A DNA stretch of 64,000 bases from Eledone cirrhosa (Eukaryota > Mollusca > Cephalopoda > Octopoda > Eledonidae): assembly GCA_964016885.1 (NCBI GenBank), contig OZ024742.1, forward strand, positions 122,919,696 to 122,983,695, written 5' to 3'. The position numbers and the translations under genes were made by a program. The notes under the pieces were generated by a model, which was not told where the DNA came from, ran no database searches, and saw only the letters and a program-made list of their open reading frames with translations. Shown here piece after piece: positions 33,161 to 45,485 of the stretch; position 1 is the first letter of the stretch; the number at the start of each line of letters is the position of its first letter.

Positions 33161-33669
33161 GTATGTATACGTACATACATATATGTGTACAGAGGTACAG
33201 TAGTTTGTATATATGTACATACATGCACACATATATATATGTATATGTACGTATGGGTTTACTGAACATTTATTATAATGTTCGGTTTGTTTGTAAACAA
33301 TTATTACGCCGTACAGTGCTCGGCAACCATCGTCGCCCTTTTGTTCAACACTGACACAGGAACGATGTACTAGTTTCAAGCTTATTAACTATCGTCAGCA
33401 TAGTATACCTTTCTGTCAGATGATTGAACGTTTGAAAGTATATACTTTGCTCATGCATATTAACGGCTGAGCAGCCTAATTTGCATATGTACGGCGAGCA
33501 CTGTACGGCGTATTTCGGGCTGTTTGTTTGCAAACAAACCGAACATTATAATAAATGTTCGGTAAACTCATACGTACATATATATATATATATATATGTG
33601 CATATATGTATATATATACATACTACTGTACGTCTGTACACATATATGTATGTACGTGTACGTACTTAT
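33157..33669. repeat. Foldback element with nested palindrome
   Basis: 33157-33322 is the reverse complement of 33495-33669 with about 10% mismatches and a 7-nt indel. Within each arm the segment around 'gaacatttattataatgttc' is itself nearly palindromic. The unpaired centre (33323-33494) has no recognisable coding sequence. Could be a MITE-like non-autonomous DNA element; no target duplication is evident. Confidence 0.8.
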
Positions 33670-33724
33670 ATTTAAGTATCAGCCGTAATAAGAGTGAGAA
33701 ATGAAATTTCGTTTCATTTTTTTT

Positions 33725-33725
<1 letters not shown>

Positions 33726-33784
<59 letters not shown>
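33726..33784. repeat. (TA)n microsatellite
   Basis: About 29 TA units. Confidence 0.95.
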
Positions 33785-33786
<2 letters not shown>

Positions 33787-33999
33787 TCTCGAAAAACCAT
33801 GGATCTGCAGCTGGAGAATTTTGTGTCAGTGCTGTGACTGTACAGGCTCGCACGCGTGTGGAAGTCCTCTATACAGCGATATCATTTGAAGATGCTCCCG
33901 TCCCGTGCTACTGCGTTGTTCTTTTTTCGAGTATGCCTTTCCTCGTAGATAGGTTTCAGTTCCTCTTACCCTCGTGCAGTACGCGTCTCGATCTTGGGC

Positions 34000-34682
34000 A
34001 CTCATTTACAATATTCTCCCATCTCTGTATGTCCAATCAATAAACTTTGAAACGGAGATGAAGCTGTCATCGTGCTCATGTGTCGGATGCCGGTTCCCCG
34101 TAAAGTATGTCTTTAGGTAACCTCCCGACCGGCATACATCGTACTTGACCGAGCTAGCACCGGTGGTGCTGTTTGAGCAGCGTGTATATGCTGGGTATCT
34201 TGGTGCCTGTTGGTGACCCGGTGAATCCACTTGATATCCAGAATGTCTCTCATGTTAAGAAGGTGCAATACATTGGGGTGTTGCTCCTGGCCGGAGTAGA
34301 GATTCAATGTCGCGCTGCTATAAAGCAGTGCGCTGAGGACACATGCCTTGTAGACAGAAATCTTGGTTTTCTGGTTCTTTTTCTGTTCTTTCAAACTCTC
34401 TTCCTCAGCCTGGCAAATGTAGAGGTTACTCGTCCAACTCTCCTGCTCAACTCGGGGTCCAGGAAGATGTCAGTGTTGATAAAGGTGAGCTAGATAAATT
34501 CGTGGACCACTTCCAGCTCGTGGTTGCTGATAGTGATGGTAGGAGCCGTCTCTACTAACTAGGTTGAATCTTCGTGAGGTCAATGAAGGTGGTGTAGAAT
34601 GGTTACCCTTGCTCTCGCTACTACTCCTATAGCTATCGTGGTATACCCTTACAGCGATCTTCTGTATTCTGTTCAAGACCAC
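34000..34682 (-). pseudogene. LINE family 2 RT C-terminal part with core deletion
   Basis: 34580-34640 has 'TTFIDLTK' and FNLVSRDG, the RT motif A region (FxDLTKAFDxVSRDGL in relatives). The next residues already correspond to thumb sequence (TITISNHELEVVH-type and IYLAHLYQH), so the palm with motifs B and C is missing. 34113-34394 then carries KTKISVYKACVLSALLYSS and VLHLLNMRDILDIKWIHRV, and a further frame ends with RLPKDILYGEPAS. Multiple frameshifts and a large internal deletion; non-functional. Confidence 0.7.
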
Positions 34683-34820
34683 GGGCGCAAAGACTTCGTA
34701 ACGACGCTTGGATGCGAAAAGCCTCGGTAACTATTGCAGTCGATTCTATCGCCTTTATTCTTATAGAGTGTGACAATATTGCACTGTCATTTGTTGCGGG
34801 ACAGTTCCCTTCTCCCAGCA

Positions 34821-35294
34821 CTAGCGCAGTAGTTTCAACAAGTGGCTAAGTAGCACGCCCTTTACCCATCCGATGACCTCTGGATGGATGCCGTTAGATT
34901 CTGGTGCCTTCCCAGCATGCAAGCCATCAATGTCTCTGCACAGTTCTTCAGCAGTCGGCAATACATCTAGCTCCTCCACAACTGGTAGGTATTCCACGGT
35001 GTCTAACGCATTGTCACAGACGCTGATTTCCTTGCAATAGAGTTTGGAGTAATTTTCCACCCATCTCTCCAACTGCTCTCTTGTACCATTGATGACCTCA
35101 CATCTTCTAAATTTTAATGGAGTTGCCTTGATCTGGTTGGCGCCGATGGCTTTCTTGATGCCCTCATACATTCCCCGAATGTTACCTGCGTCAAATGACA
35201 TTTGGATTCCTTCACATAGCTGCAACCTGTAGTCATTTTCACAGCGTCTCGCAATATTTTTTCTCTTGTTCCTAGGTGATCGCAATGTTCGCAA
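34821..35294 (-). pseudogene. LINE family 2 RT N-terminal region
   Basis: A 157-codon frame with NDYRLQLCEGIQMSFDAGN, MYEGIKKAIGANQIK, REQLERWVENYSKLY and GLHAGKAPESNGIHPEV, the pre-palm region seen in APE-type LINE ORF2 proteins (the last block corresponds to APGKAPGxDGIPxEV in relatives). It ends shortly after (LLSHLLKLLR) where the next RT block is lost. It lies between endonuclease and RT remnants in the expected order. Confidence 0.8.
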
Positions 35295-35429
35295 CGTTGC
35301 TCTAGTGGGTTATTTATCATTCTTCGGCAGGGCAGCGCTCTTCTCCTCTATGCTTGTATTGAACTCAAACTAGTCACGTCTAATTCCTGGCTTCAATGTA
35401 GTATCATGGATCGGTTGTCTGAGAGAGGC

Positions 35430-36030
35430 CTATCTTTGCTGACCATCACATTCCGGGGGGTCTGCAAGGAGGGCATGCTCCAGCGACTTCAGGAAAGCAA
35501 CTAATTTGGATGACTGCTGGGTAGCAGCGGCATTGATATACTGCCTGCCCCGAAGCTTGGCATAGTGCATTATATTTGGTTCGGGTTTGAAATTACAGCA
35601 AACCAAGGAGTGATCTGTGCCATGAAGAGACCCAGTCAAGAACATGTCTCTCAGGTGGATGCATTTGTTAGGATCAGACTTAGCTGCTGCCAGTGTTCTG
35701 AACGAAGGTGACACCAGGAAACTTCGTGCTGAGCATTTGTCACGTAGCATACAGAGCCCAAGCAGTGGTTCCTCACTGTCATTAATTTTACCGTCTCCGT
35801 GTTGTCCCAGATATCCTGTCCAGGAGTCGTGGTCAGCTCCCACACTTCCGGTGAAGTCAACAAGTAGCACCAGCTGTTCTCCATTTGAGTTTACCTGTAT
35901 TTTTATTGAGTGCTGGTCATAAATCTTAACCTTGTCGTCTTGTGTGGAATGAAGGGTTGGGGTATAAGTTTGACAGGCCCATCTGGGGGCATAAGTTTGA
36001 CAGGCTCCGCTCCAAACTGTCACTATCGGG
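35430..36030 (-). pseudogene. LINE family 2 AP-type endonuclease remnant
   Basis: One frame gives LVDFTGSVGADHDSWTGYLG (the GDFNxRVG block of APE endonucleases with the Asn replaced by Thr), then GDGKINDSEEPLLGLC. A neighbouring frame gives VSWCHLRSEHWQQLSLIL (normally SWRHPRSxxWHQLDLIL, where the Asp is catalytic and reads Ser here). The first frame resumes with TDHSLVCCNFKPE, the terminal SDH-type block. Frameshifted and with substituted catalytic positions. Confidence 0.75.
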
Positions 36031-37026
36031 TCCTACCATCTTCAACAGTGAGTTCATCTGCAAGAAAAATGTGTATTCTCTCTCATGAATTGTCCCGAAT
36101 CAGGGAGCCACGTTTTTTAGAGTAATTCAATGTCTACTCCATGTCATGACAGTCTGTTGTTGATAACTACTGCTTTGTGGGTATCACTGATCTTTCGAAC
36201 ATCATCTGACAGACTAGTAGTCATGATCCATATGTTCCAACATCCGAGGCCTAATACCGGTTTCTTACATGGTTTGTTTGTTCACTGATTTTCTCGTTTC
36301 AGTGTTTACTGCCCACAATTCACTCAGTGGAGCAGGTTAGCTGTGACAGGACTAAGTGGTTGGAGGCTGCTCAGCTTGAGACAGGCGGTAGCAGTCCAGT
36401 GAGTCACAATAACCTATCCCTCCGTCGAAAGCAAACCCTGGCGCCTTGTTCATACAAAAATCATGTGCAGAGTTATATTCGGTAGACTGCTACTTTCTGT
36501 GTTTTGCTGCCGCGGTGATGCGACGTTGGAATTACCTCTCCGGGTCTGCGCCCTAGAGAGGATTTATGGGAAATTAGCAGTTACCCATGATGTATGTCTC
36601 CCCGATCCATGCCACCGGTGTTGTTGATGGGAAAAGCACCGGCCGATACAACTTAGCACCGGTGGGGCCGCAGAAGTTGCCAGATCGAGGTAGGATATCT
36701 TCGGGACTCCGGCTCAAATTGTTACTCACGAAGTCCTTCCCGTAGGTAGGTGTAGCCGCAATGCAGCGGATGTTTAATTTCAGAAGTTGATTTCTCTTAG
36801 ATGGACTGCCCTCCTAGGTTGACGAGTTCCATCTAGTCGGAGCACTGGTTTGAAGGTCCCAGAACCCGCCTACTGTCAGAAGGGTCAGTTCTACCGGGTT
36901 TGCATCTTATGCTACACGAGAATTCCAGGATTTGGATTTGGTTTCCAGGGGCTATTTGAGGCTCATGTCACAAGGAGCATTTTTTAAGCAGTACAAGTAC
37001 ACCCACACTGTCACAGAAAGCGGGTG

Positions 37027-37215
<189 letters not shown>

Positions 37216-38201
37216 ACGCGTGTCTTAGGGTATGCGGAGTCGGCAGATATGTAACAAAAGAGAACCAGAGAAATACAAAAATAAATACATAGACGCAGAA
37301 ATATAGCGATTGAATTGGAGACAGTGTAAATATTCCCCAATAACGTAATATATGTAGATACATCAACCCCAATGTAACAATATTCTGCATATGTTTACTT
37401 ACATCTTGTGCATTACAAATGAAATATAACATCCTTTATATAAACATATCTATGTATTATATTTTTTATAAAATTGGTGTAATATTCCACAAAGTTCTCA
37501 AGCACAGTAGTGTAAGGCTCAGATTTGACCATCTCCTTCACATTTCCCCCCTTCTCTGGGAGAAATCAGCTGTGTTCAGACATATAAAGGGGATGGGCAC
37601 CGCCACGTTTAAAATGCCTAAAACACGGTATATATCACGACAGAGCCCCTACGACTCCATCAGATTGTTCGGATCCATACTTACAAACATATCGTGCAAG
37701 CGCTAAATTTTGGTTTGAATAAATATGTGAGTATGTGTGTTTACAAATGTGTGTATATGTGTGCGTATATGAATTACATGTAGTGTGCATACACGAATGT
37801 CTCTCATTATGCATTATATTTACAGATAGATATTACCTTATCAACTGTGTATTATAATAGCATTATATATAATGGTATCAATGATAACATTCTCCTATCG
37901 TCTATAATTATCAATCTTAGTGAATTAAAGTAAAGAAGATGGTCTTCCGTCTCTGTCAAGGAAAACAATGTGAGTTAATGTCGATAACTACACACTGGTT
38001 TATATCTGTGCCATACACTGATGTATTTATGCAACTTTTACATCTGTAATGATAAGTACAATCCATTCGTCGAGCAGCCTGCCATTTTCTCTGTCCCCAC
38101 TACCATTCACAAGTCATGGATTGACATACAAGCATACATATATATACACCAACATTAACACAAACACACTTAAATCATAGATACATACATACATACACAC
38201 G
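37216..38201. other. Spacer without a recognisable gene
   Basis: AT-rich with short frames only. A segment at 37480-37700 is less AT-rich but has no identifiable motif. Confidence 0.5.
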
Positions 38202-38219
38202 CCCCCCCCCCCACCCCCC

Positions 38220-38271
<52 letters not shown>
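38202..38271. repeat. Poly-C run then (TA)n
   Basis: Two C runs separated by one A, then 'acatatata' leading to about 48 bp of TA. The TA tract ends exactly where the PLE-3 coding frame begins. Confidence 0.95.
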
Positions 38272-38272
<1 letters not shown>

Positions 38273-39600
38273 CGAGGAAAACTATAGTTAAATTCGATGA
38301 TAGCTACTGGGTTCGCAAAGATAGACCTTCTAATTTTGATATCACAATGGGTTCTAATGATTCGGCGGAAGTAACTGATCTTGTGGGAATTTATATCACC
38401 CACAGATTACAAGGAAAATTCAAGGATCTCCACGGTGGAATCTACCGTGACGATGCGCTCCTATTAGTTAAGCATATGAATAACCAGAATTTAGAAAGGA
38501 TGCGTAAAAATATCAGAAAGCTTTTTAAGGAACTAGGATTAAATATTACATTTGAATATAACCTCAAAGAGGTCAATTTCCTTGATGTTACTTTCAATCT
38601 CAATACAGATACGATTAAACCGTTCCATAAACTAAATGAGAACCTTAAATATGTAAATACGAGTTCTAACCATCCACTCTCTATAATTAAATCCATCCCT
38701 AGAAATGTTTCTCTTAGAATCTCCCGCCTGTCGTCCAACCAACAAACCTTCAAAGAACATGCCGAATATTATGATGATGCACTTAGGAAAGCCGGTCACC
38801 TAGATAATATAGAGTATATAGTCAAAGATCACCAAAACACCCAAAATAAATCCCATAGGAGTAGAAATAGCACAGAATCACCACCATACATACACTACCG
38901 CAATAGACACAATAATAGTCGCACACCACCAAACAGAAGGCGATGTAAGGAGTATATTTGGTACAACCCGGTCTATAACAACTCTATTAAAACCAATCTA
39001 CCCTCAAAATTCTTTCGATTAGTTAAAAAACACTTTCCAACATCACATAAATATAATAAAATCTTAAACCCTAACACTATTCGACTTTCATATTCAACCG
39101 CCCCTAATATTGAACAACATATAAAAAAGCTTAACGCAAAACGGTTGTATAAACGCCTTCCAACACATAACAATACACGTAAAACATTAGCTATAACATC
39201 ACAAAACAACAAACAACATCCTGTCCTACATAAGCACCCTCATCAACCAATCCATGGCAATACAACAACGCAAAATTATAATTGCAACTGTGTCCAACCA
39301 GGAATGTGTCCGTTGAACAATCAGTGTCTTGAACGCAACATCGTATACAAATGTACTATCGAATCGGATAGACAGAAGTGGTACTATGTGGGATCTACAG
39401 CCACCTCCTTCAAATCACGCCTTTATAGACATCGTTACTCGATAAAACATGAAAACCAGCGTTATGTAACAACACTCGCAGACAAGGCTTGGCAGCTGCG
39501 TGAAAATAACCAACAATTTCACCTAAAGTGGGATATAATAGCGGCTGCTATACTCATGGTATTCTCATTAGAAACCCATTATATACTTGTTTGGCAGTAA
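38272..39600 (+). CDS. PLE-3 reverse transcriptase - GIY-YIG protein, 5'-truncated, mostly intact
   Basis: The frame is open from the edge of the (TA)n (ARKTIVKFDDSYWVRKDRPS) through an ATG at 38347 for 417 further codons. From that ATG: MGSNDSAEVTDLVGIYI (motif B position), catalytic YRDD at 33-36, EVNFLDVTFNLN, SNHPLSIIKSIPRNVSLRIS, a charged His/Asn-rich linker, EYIWYNPVYNNSIKTNLPSK, KKHFPTSHKYNKILN, the Cys-rich segment CNCVQPGMCPLNNQCL, NIVYKCTI, and GIY-YIG 'YYVGSTATSFKSRLYRH' at roughly residue 350. The end (AAAILMVFSLETHY) departs from the PLE-2 C-terminus, suggesting a late frameshift. Motif A is absent because of the truncation, so no RT activity is expected. Aligns with PLE-2 throughout. 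Confidence 0.8.
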
Positions 39601-39864
39601 ATTAATTTACCATCTGTCATATACTATCCCCTCTGTTTCTTCCTCTATTACTAATATAAATACTTCAATTTTTCTGATTTTATCCAATTTATCCAAAATC
39701 TCTGAAGAAGTGACAACTGATTATACATTTGCTATCGAATACTTGCTAACATTATATGATTACGCAAGCAGCGATACATAGGTATTCCGTCTGTTACAGA
39801 AACATATGTCAATACCTAATAAATTCCTTTTTTAAAAAAAGCACTTTCATTTTATATTCATCCT

Positions 39865-39903
<39 letters not shown>

Positions 39904-40180
39904 AAAAACCACAGACTCTCCATCTCAACTCACCTTTTGAAAAGCAGAAGAACTGCGAAACCGGTAAAGGAACCAAATAAATATATATATTTAAAAAAAA
40001 AATAAGACTCCAGTTGCATTTTCGATTTCATCTCTTTTTCTTTATACTTTCACTCGTGTAGGACACCTCGGTTATTTTTCATTTTGTAAAAAAAACCTCA
40101 CTTTCTAATATATGTATATATATATACTTATATATATACATACATATGTAAATATACATATATATATATATATGATAATT
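39601..40180. other. PLE-3 3' flank and spacer with short (TA)n tracts
   Basis: Probably includes the 3' UTR of PLE-3, followed by (TA)n at 39872-39901, an A-rich run near 39995 and TA/ACAT simple sequence at 40110-40175. No gene seen. Confidence 0.5.
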
Positions 40181-40234
40181 ATTAATAATGGTATATCGTG
40201 CAATGGGCATACTCGATAACGAGGAGGCAGCGAT

Positions 40235-40262
<28 letters not shown>
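40181..40262 (+). repeat. Solitary half-unit of the 41.2-41.8 kb palindrome, with (TA)n
   Basis: 'ggtatatcgtgcaatggg', 'catactcgataacgagg' and 'cagcgatcata' followed by (TA)n match 41409-41480 with two or three differences. It lacks the inverted partner. Confidence 0.85.
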
Positions 40263-40265
<3 letters not shown>

Positions 40266-40984
40266 TCTTGTTGCAACAGATATGAAATTTCCCGATATAA
40301 GGTATGACTCTCTTTGTTTATTTTTTATATGTATATGGATTGTTTGTTCTTGTATCTCATTCTGTTATTTTGCCTGAGAAAATATCTATATGTGTCATTA
40401 AGCGGTGCGCACATATGGTTATTTTTTCATATCCAATTGAATTATTAGCGCGTGGCTTGAATTCTTATCGGAATTCAACGACCTGCGCATGTCTTGTTTT
40501 GGCGGTAGTCTCCTTCCTCCTATTTTCGAGACAGTGTGAGATTTTCTTCAGAACTGCTGGACTAACAACATAGCAGCTCCCTCAAGCACTGATGGTGATT
40601 ATCGCTAAATATTGATGTTTATTTGGTTATAAATATTAATATTATTGGGCACCCACTGAAGAATTATAAGAGCCAACTTGAATAAGTATCTGTTGATCTT
40701 ATACAAGCTTCTACATAATTTGGTATAATTTCACCCAACTTGTAGAAATCTCATAATGAAACGAGTCATCTGGGAAGTGATATATGTGATATATCTCATA
40801 TGAAATGATAGAGCCAATTCTCCACACAATACAATATAGTTAGCACTCTGAACGTTTAATTAGGAATATACTCAGATATTTCCTAATGTTTGTTGAGTGA
40901 GTTGGAATTTGGCCGGAGTATCGCTATTAGCTTTCTCCGTTTATGTGTTTATATATATATATTTTGGAACGATCGACTTCCGTC
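40263..40984. other. AT-rich spacer, no gene seen
   Basis: No motif-bearing frame and no repeat recognised. Confidence 0.5.
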
Positions 40985-41187
40985 AAATCGGACCGAGGAA
41001 GCAATGTTTGCGTTGGTCTTTCCAGTTGCTAATACTATCTATCGGTCGCAACTCCAGGTAGAAGGAGCAACGTGAAATAAAGTGTTTTGCTCAAGGACAT
41101 AACGCATCACCTGGTCTGGGAATCGAAATCACAACCTCACGATTGTGAATTCAATTCTCTAACAACTCAGCCACGCGCCTTCACATA
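40985..41187 (-). repeat. tRNA-derived SINE, second cephalopod-type family
   Basis: On the minus strand it begins 'gtgaaggcgcgtggctgag' (A-box region), then 'gtgatttcgattccc' (B-box-like), then 'ccttgagcaaaacacttt'. The element at 59085-59345 shares the 'gctcaag' plus B-box arrangement. Confidence 0.75.
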
Positions 41188-41196
41188 TATATATAT

Positions 41197-41803
41197 GTCA
41201 GGGCATTCTTCTATGAGAAGGCGACTCAGGATACTGGGATAACTCCGATATAAAACCTGCGGCTCAGTAGTTACCGATGATGTTGATCCTTTTCTTCTTT
41301 TCGGGTTATAGCTACTGTCGCTCGACGAGTGGGATTGGTTCAGTGCACAGTCTTTCCTCACTTTAAAATGTATCTTCATGCACGGGCATTGCACGATAGA
41401 ATTAATTAATAATGGTATATCGTGCAATGGCCATACTCGATAACGAGGGGGCAGCGATCATATATATATATATATATATATTTATGATCACTGCCCCTCG
41501 TTATCGAGTATGGCCATTGCACGATATATATATATATATATATATTTATGATCACTGCGCCTCGTTATCGAGTATGGCCATTGCACGATATACCATTATT
41601 AATAATTATTAATTAATTCTATCGTGCAATGCCTGTGCATGAAGATAATTTTTAAAGTGAGGAAAGATTGTGCACTGAGCCAACCCACTCGTTGAGCGAA
41701 AAGAAGAAAAAGATCAACATCATCGGTAGCTACTGAACCGCAGGTTTTATATCGGAGTTATCCCAGTTTCCTGAGTCGCCTTCTCCTAGAAGAATGCCCT
41801 GAC
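41197..41803. repeat. 607-bp palindromic element
   Basis: Ends are 'gtcagggcattcttct' and its exact complement 'agaagaatgccctgac'. The outer arms (about 215 bp) match inverted with roughly 93% identity and an insertion of about 18 nt in the left arm. The centre holds one left and two right copies of a 45-bp unit ('atcgtgcaatggccatac', 'tcgataacgaggggcag'), separated by (TA)n tracts. Confidence 0.9.
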
Positions 41804-42176
<373 letters not shown>

Positions 42177-42539
42177 GCATACATACGTTTATACGAACTG
42201 GGCAATACAATGAAGATGTACGAATAAACCTGTCTCTCTTATTTATTATATATATATGAAAATATACGGGATAATGTTCCAGCATTCAACTATGTGCGAT
42301 TTTACGAATATATATTTACACACACAGAAACAGACACACATTCACATGCAAACGCACACACTTTTAAACATGGACAAATTTTGCATAAGAAGAATAATAA
42401 ACTTCCACTAATTTCAAAGAATACAACTTGCCAGTTGGAATCCGATATAATATTGCAGCAAGTTGCAACGTGCGTGCAGCGCGGCATTATTGTATCAGCA
42501 CAACTGACTGAGCGAGCAACAGAGAAAGACTGAGGGTGT

Positions 42540-42905
42540 ATTGTAGATGAGAGAGAGAGAGAGTAACGGAGAGGCAGAAGGAGAGAGAACGTGTGTGTGT
42601 GTGAGAGAGAAAGAGAGATGGGTATGAGAGAGAAAGGGTGTTTGTGGGAGTTTGATAAAGAGAGAGTGTGTGTCTGTGTGCATGTATATGTGTGTGGGCG
42701 GGTTCGCGTGTGTGTGCATGTGTGCATGTGTGTGTGTGTGTGTGCGGGTTCGTGCACGTGTGCGCGTGTGTATGAGTGTGCGTGTGCGCGTGTATGTGTG
42801 TGCGTGTGCATGTGTGTGTGTGTATGCGGGTTCGTGCATGTGTGTGCGTGTGTATGAGTGTGCGTGTGCGCGTGTGTGTGATTGTATCTGAGAGAGAGAG
42901 AGATG
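42540..42905. repeat. GA-rich then GT/GC-rich simple sequence
   Basis: Impure GAGA, GTGTGC and GTGTAT runs with a loosely repeated 'gcgggttcgtgcatgtgtg' motif at 42695, 42747 and 42827. Long open frames here (TH-, CV-rich) are artefacts. Confidence 0.9.
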
Positions 42906-43765
42906 CAGGCCATAATAAAGATGGAGGAAGCGAGAGCTGTAGTGGCGCCATAGGCCGCCCGCGCAGCCGCATCTGCACCATGTAACAACAAACCAGCAAT
43001 CACTAGTTCTACTGTCGTTCAGTTTATCCAACTTAGCGTCTACAACTAACTGAAGTTTTACTAGAGTTTTAAGATCAATTCCACTTATTAATGTATATTT
43101 TACATCCAACAGAGTCTTATAATTGCACTGCTTTGCTAACTTTCTCTTGGGTCACTCATTTTGACTTTCATAAAACACTTCAAACATTGTTCTATTGATT
43201 TGTTGAATACTTCAGTGAAGATATGAAGAGAAGTGAAACAAGCTGGACCTATACTATCTATATTGATGATAGAAAAAGCTAGAAGGATTCAAACAACAGC
43301 AACAACAAGCAATACAAACAAAACATTGTGAAAACAAATACAAAATTAATTAATAACAACATGGAACAAAGCTACAAACAAAAGATATGTGTAGAGGGAA
43401 TCAAAATCGAACGAGGCAAGAAAATATAAACAAAAAAAGCCAAATAATTGAAATGATAAAAACATGAAAACATATATAACAAATCGTGGAACAAGAAATT
43501 TACTTCGATTTTTTCTCGGACATTATTATAAATTTATTGCCTGTGTGCCTTTTAGGGTTACTCGTAAATTGGGAGACAATAGCGTCTGTAGTAGTTCTGT
43601 TATGCCTATTGTTTAACATTGTTTACACACCGTTATTGTTGTTGGTTTTCATCCCGCACACACTGCCCACTATCAACATCCCCCACCTTCTTTTTTCTTC
43701 GTGTTGCTGCTGCTCTTGTGACCAATACAGGTTGCTGAGGGTGGGCGTAGCTGATCCAGTGGAGC
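42906..43765. other. Spacer, A-rich in the middle, no gene seen
   Basis: 43260-43480 is A-rich with ACA and CAA runs. A short hydrophobic frame at 43486-43720 has no recognised motif. Confidence 0.5.
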
Positions 43766-43846
43766 AATATATATATATATATATACATACACAGAGAGAA
43801 AGTGAGAAAATACATAAATACACAAATATATCTATCTTTCTCTCTC

Positions 43847-43881
<35 letters not shown>

Positions 43882-43973
43882 ACATACATACACACATATA
43901 TATATATATACACACACACAGACATATATATACACACACACATATATATACACACACACCCACACACATATAT

Positions 43974-44029
<56 letters not shown>

Positions 44030-44165
44030 GGGGGGGGGGGTTAGAAAGAGAGAAAATACAAACATACACACGCATATCCACACGGACATTTATATGTGTA
44101 CATATATATTTGTACATATATACAATGTATATATATATTTATATATATATATATATATTTATACA
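43766..44165. repeat. Mosaic of TA, CA, GA and poly-G simple repeats
   Basis: Alternating TATA, CACA and GAGA blocks and a G11-12 run near 44029-44041. Confidence 0.95.
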
Positions 44166-44689
44166 AAGTAAAGAAAAAGGAAAATAATCAAGAAAATATA
44201 TAAAAGAGTAAAACAGGATGAACGGGCCAGTTGATGCGGGTGGCCTATACTATAGCAATCATATGATCAGTACAGAGAAAGACGAAAATAGTAGCAGTAT
44301 CACAGAATATTGGGCGACATACAACTTTTTCATTTTCTTTTTTTTTTAGTTATCGATTTATTTCACTTATGCCTGCCATTTTTGTTATTCTTATTGTGAA
44401 TATAACAGTGATAGTATGTTTTCCTTGTACAGTTGTTGCTACTGTTGTGGTGTTGTGGCTGTTGTTGTTGTTGTTGTTGTTGTTGTTAGTAAAGGCGAAA
44501 AATCATGGATTCCTTCCTATAAACATAGAATGTATTGTTTGCATGGATGGGAAATAGTCAACTTGATCCCATATATCTGTGTTCAGACATATATAAATCA
44601 AGCCAGTAGCAGGCGTATAAACAGAAACACGTACAAACATGCACACCACCGGATTAATATGATCACTATAATGCAGAAAAGTCTACATA
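44166..44689. other. Spacer without a recognisable gene
   Basis: Contains a short (GTT)n run at 44460-44487. Nothing else is seen. Confidence 0.5.
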
Positions 44690-44835
44690 TATATATATAG
44701 AGAGAGAGAGATACGTGTATGTGTGTGAGAAAGAGAGAGCGATACAGTGTGTGTGAGTGAGAGTGAGTGAGACAGAGACAGAGAGAAAAGAGAGAGAGAG
44801 AGAGAGAGAGAGAATGAGAGAGAGAAGGAGAACGA
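44690..44835. repeat. (GA)n-rich simple sequence
   Basis: Interrupted GAGA and GTGAGT runs. Confidence 0.95.
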
Positions 44836-45485
44836 GAGGAAGAATCTCGGTTCAAGTTATATAAAGAATTTGACGCGTTTAGATCTAATAAATCACTGTG
44901 AATGAAGAAGTAACTGAAACTGTTAAAATAAATACCCTCAAATTCTACATTTTACCCGCACCACAATACACACACATACACAAAATACACACACACACAC
45001 ACATACATACACACCCATACACTCTCATACCCACCTCCATATATATATATATATATAATTGCTCTGGTATTCTTTTAGTCCATTGAGCGCTTGCCGCATA
45101 TCTCGAGGATTGCGTTTCGTTTTGTTTTTGGCCCCCGCCGAAATACAATCTCGATGAAATTATATTTGTATATATATATATATATATATATATAGAACGT
45201 TGAGAAGTGACACACGAGATGATATGTATAATAAGAACAGTCGAAAATGCTTAATGGGATTTTCTCATAGAATAACAGCAAAATATTTATTTACAAAAAA
45301 TGAATTTATCGTACCGGTTTCAGCCAAAAGTGTTTTGGCTTCTTCGTGCTACAAGAATAATGGTTTACATATATGTAAAAATGAGCTTACATTTTCGTTT
45401 ATCGCTTTCTCTCTCTCTCTGTCCTCCTTGGTGGTTTGAAAGAGAAGTTGCTTTGTTCTCTGTTCTTGTCCGACTGTTGTTGACC
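44836..45485. other. Spacer with short CA and TA microsatellites
   Basis: CACA at 44965-45010, TA at 45040-45057 and 45168-45195. No gene seen. Confidence 0.5.

Larger units (their letters stand above)
33950..36960 (-). mobile_element. Degraded APE-type LINE, second family
   Basis: Remnants in the order expected for a LINE read on the minus strand: probable 5' region (36030-36960, GC-richer, no coding), endonuclease (35430-36030), RT N-terminal part (34821-35294), RT motif A remnant directly joined to thumb sequence (34470-34682), and C-terminal region (34000-34394). The outer limits are estimated from the composition change. Same family as the fragment at 5948-6215. Confidence 0.7.

Noticed and set aside
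33950..36960. A host gene with EGF-like or phosphatase-like exons
   Set aside because: The open frames resolve into LINE endonuclease and RT blocks in LINE order.
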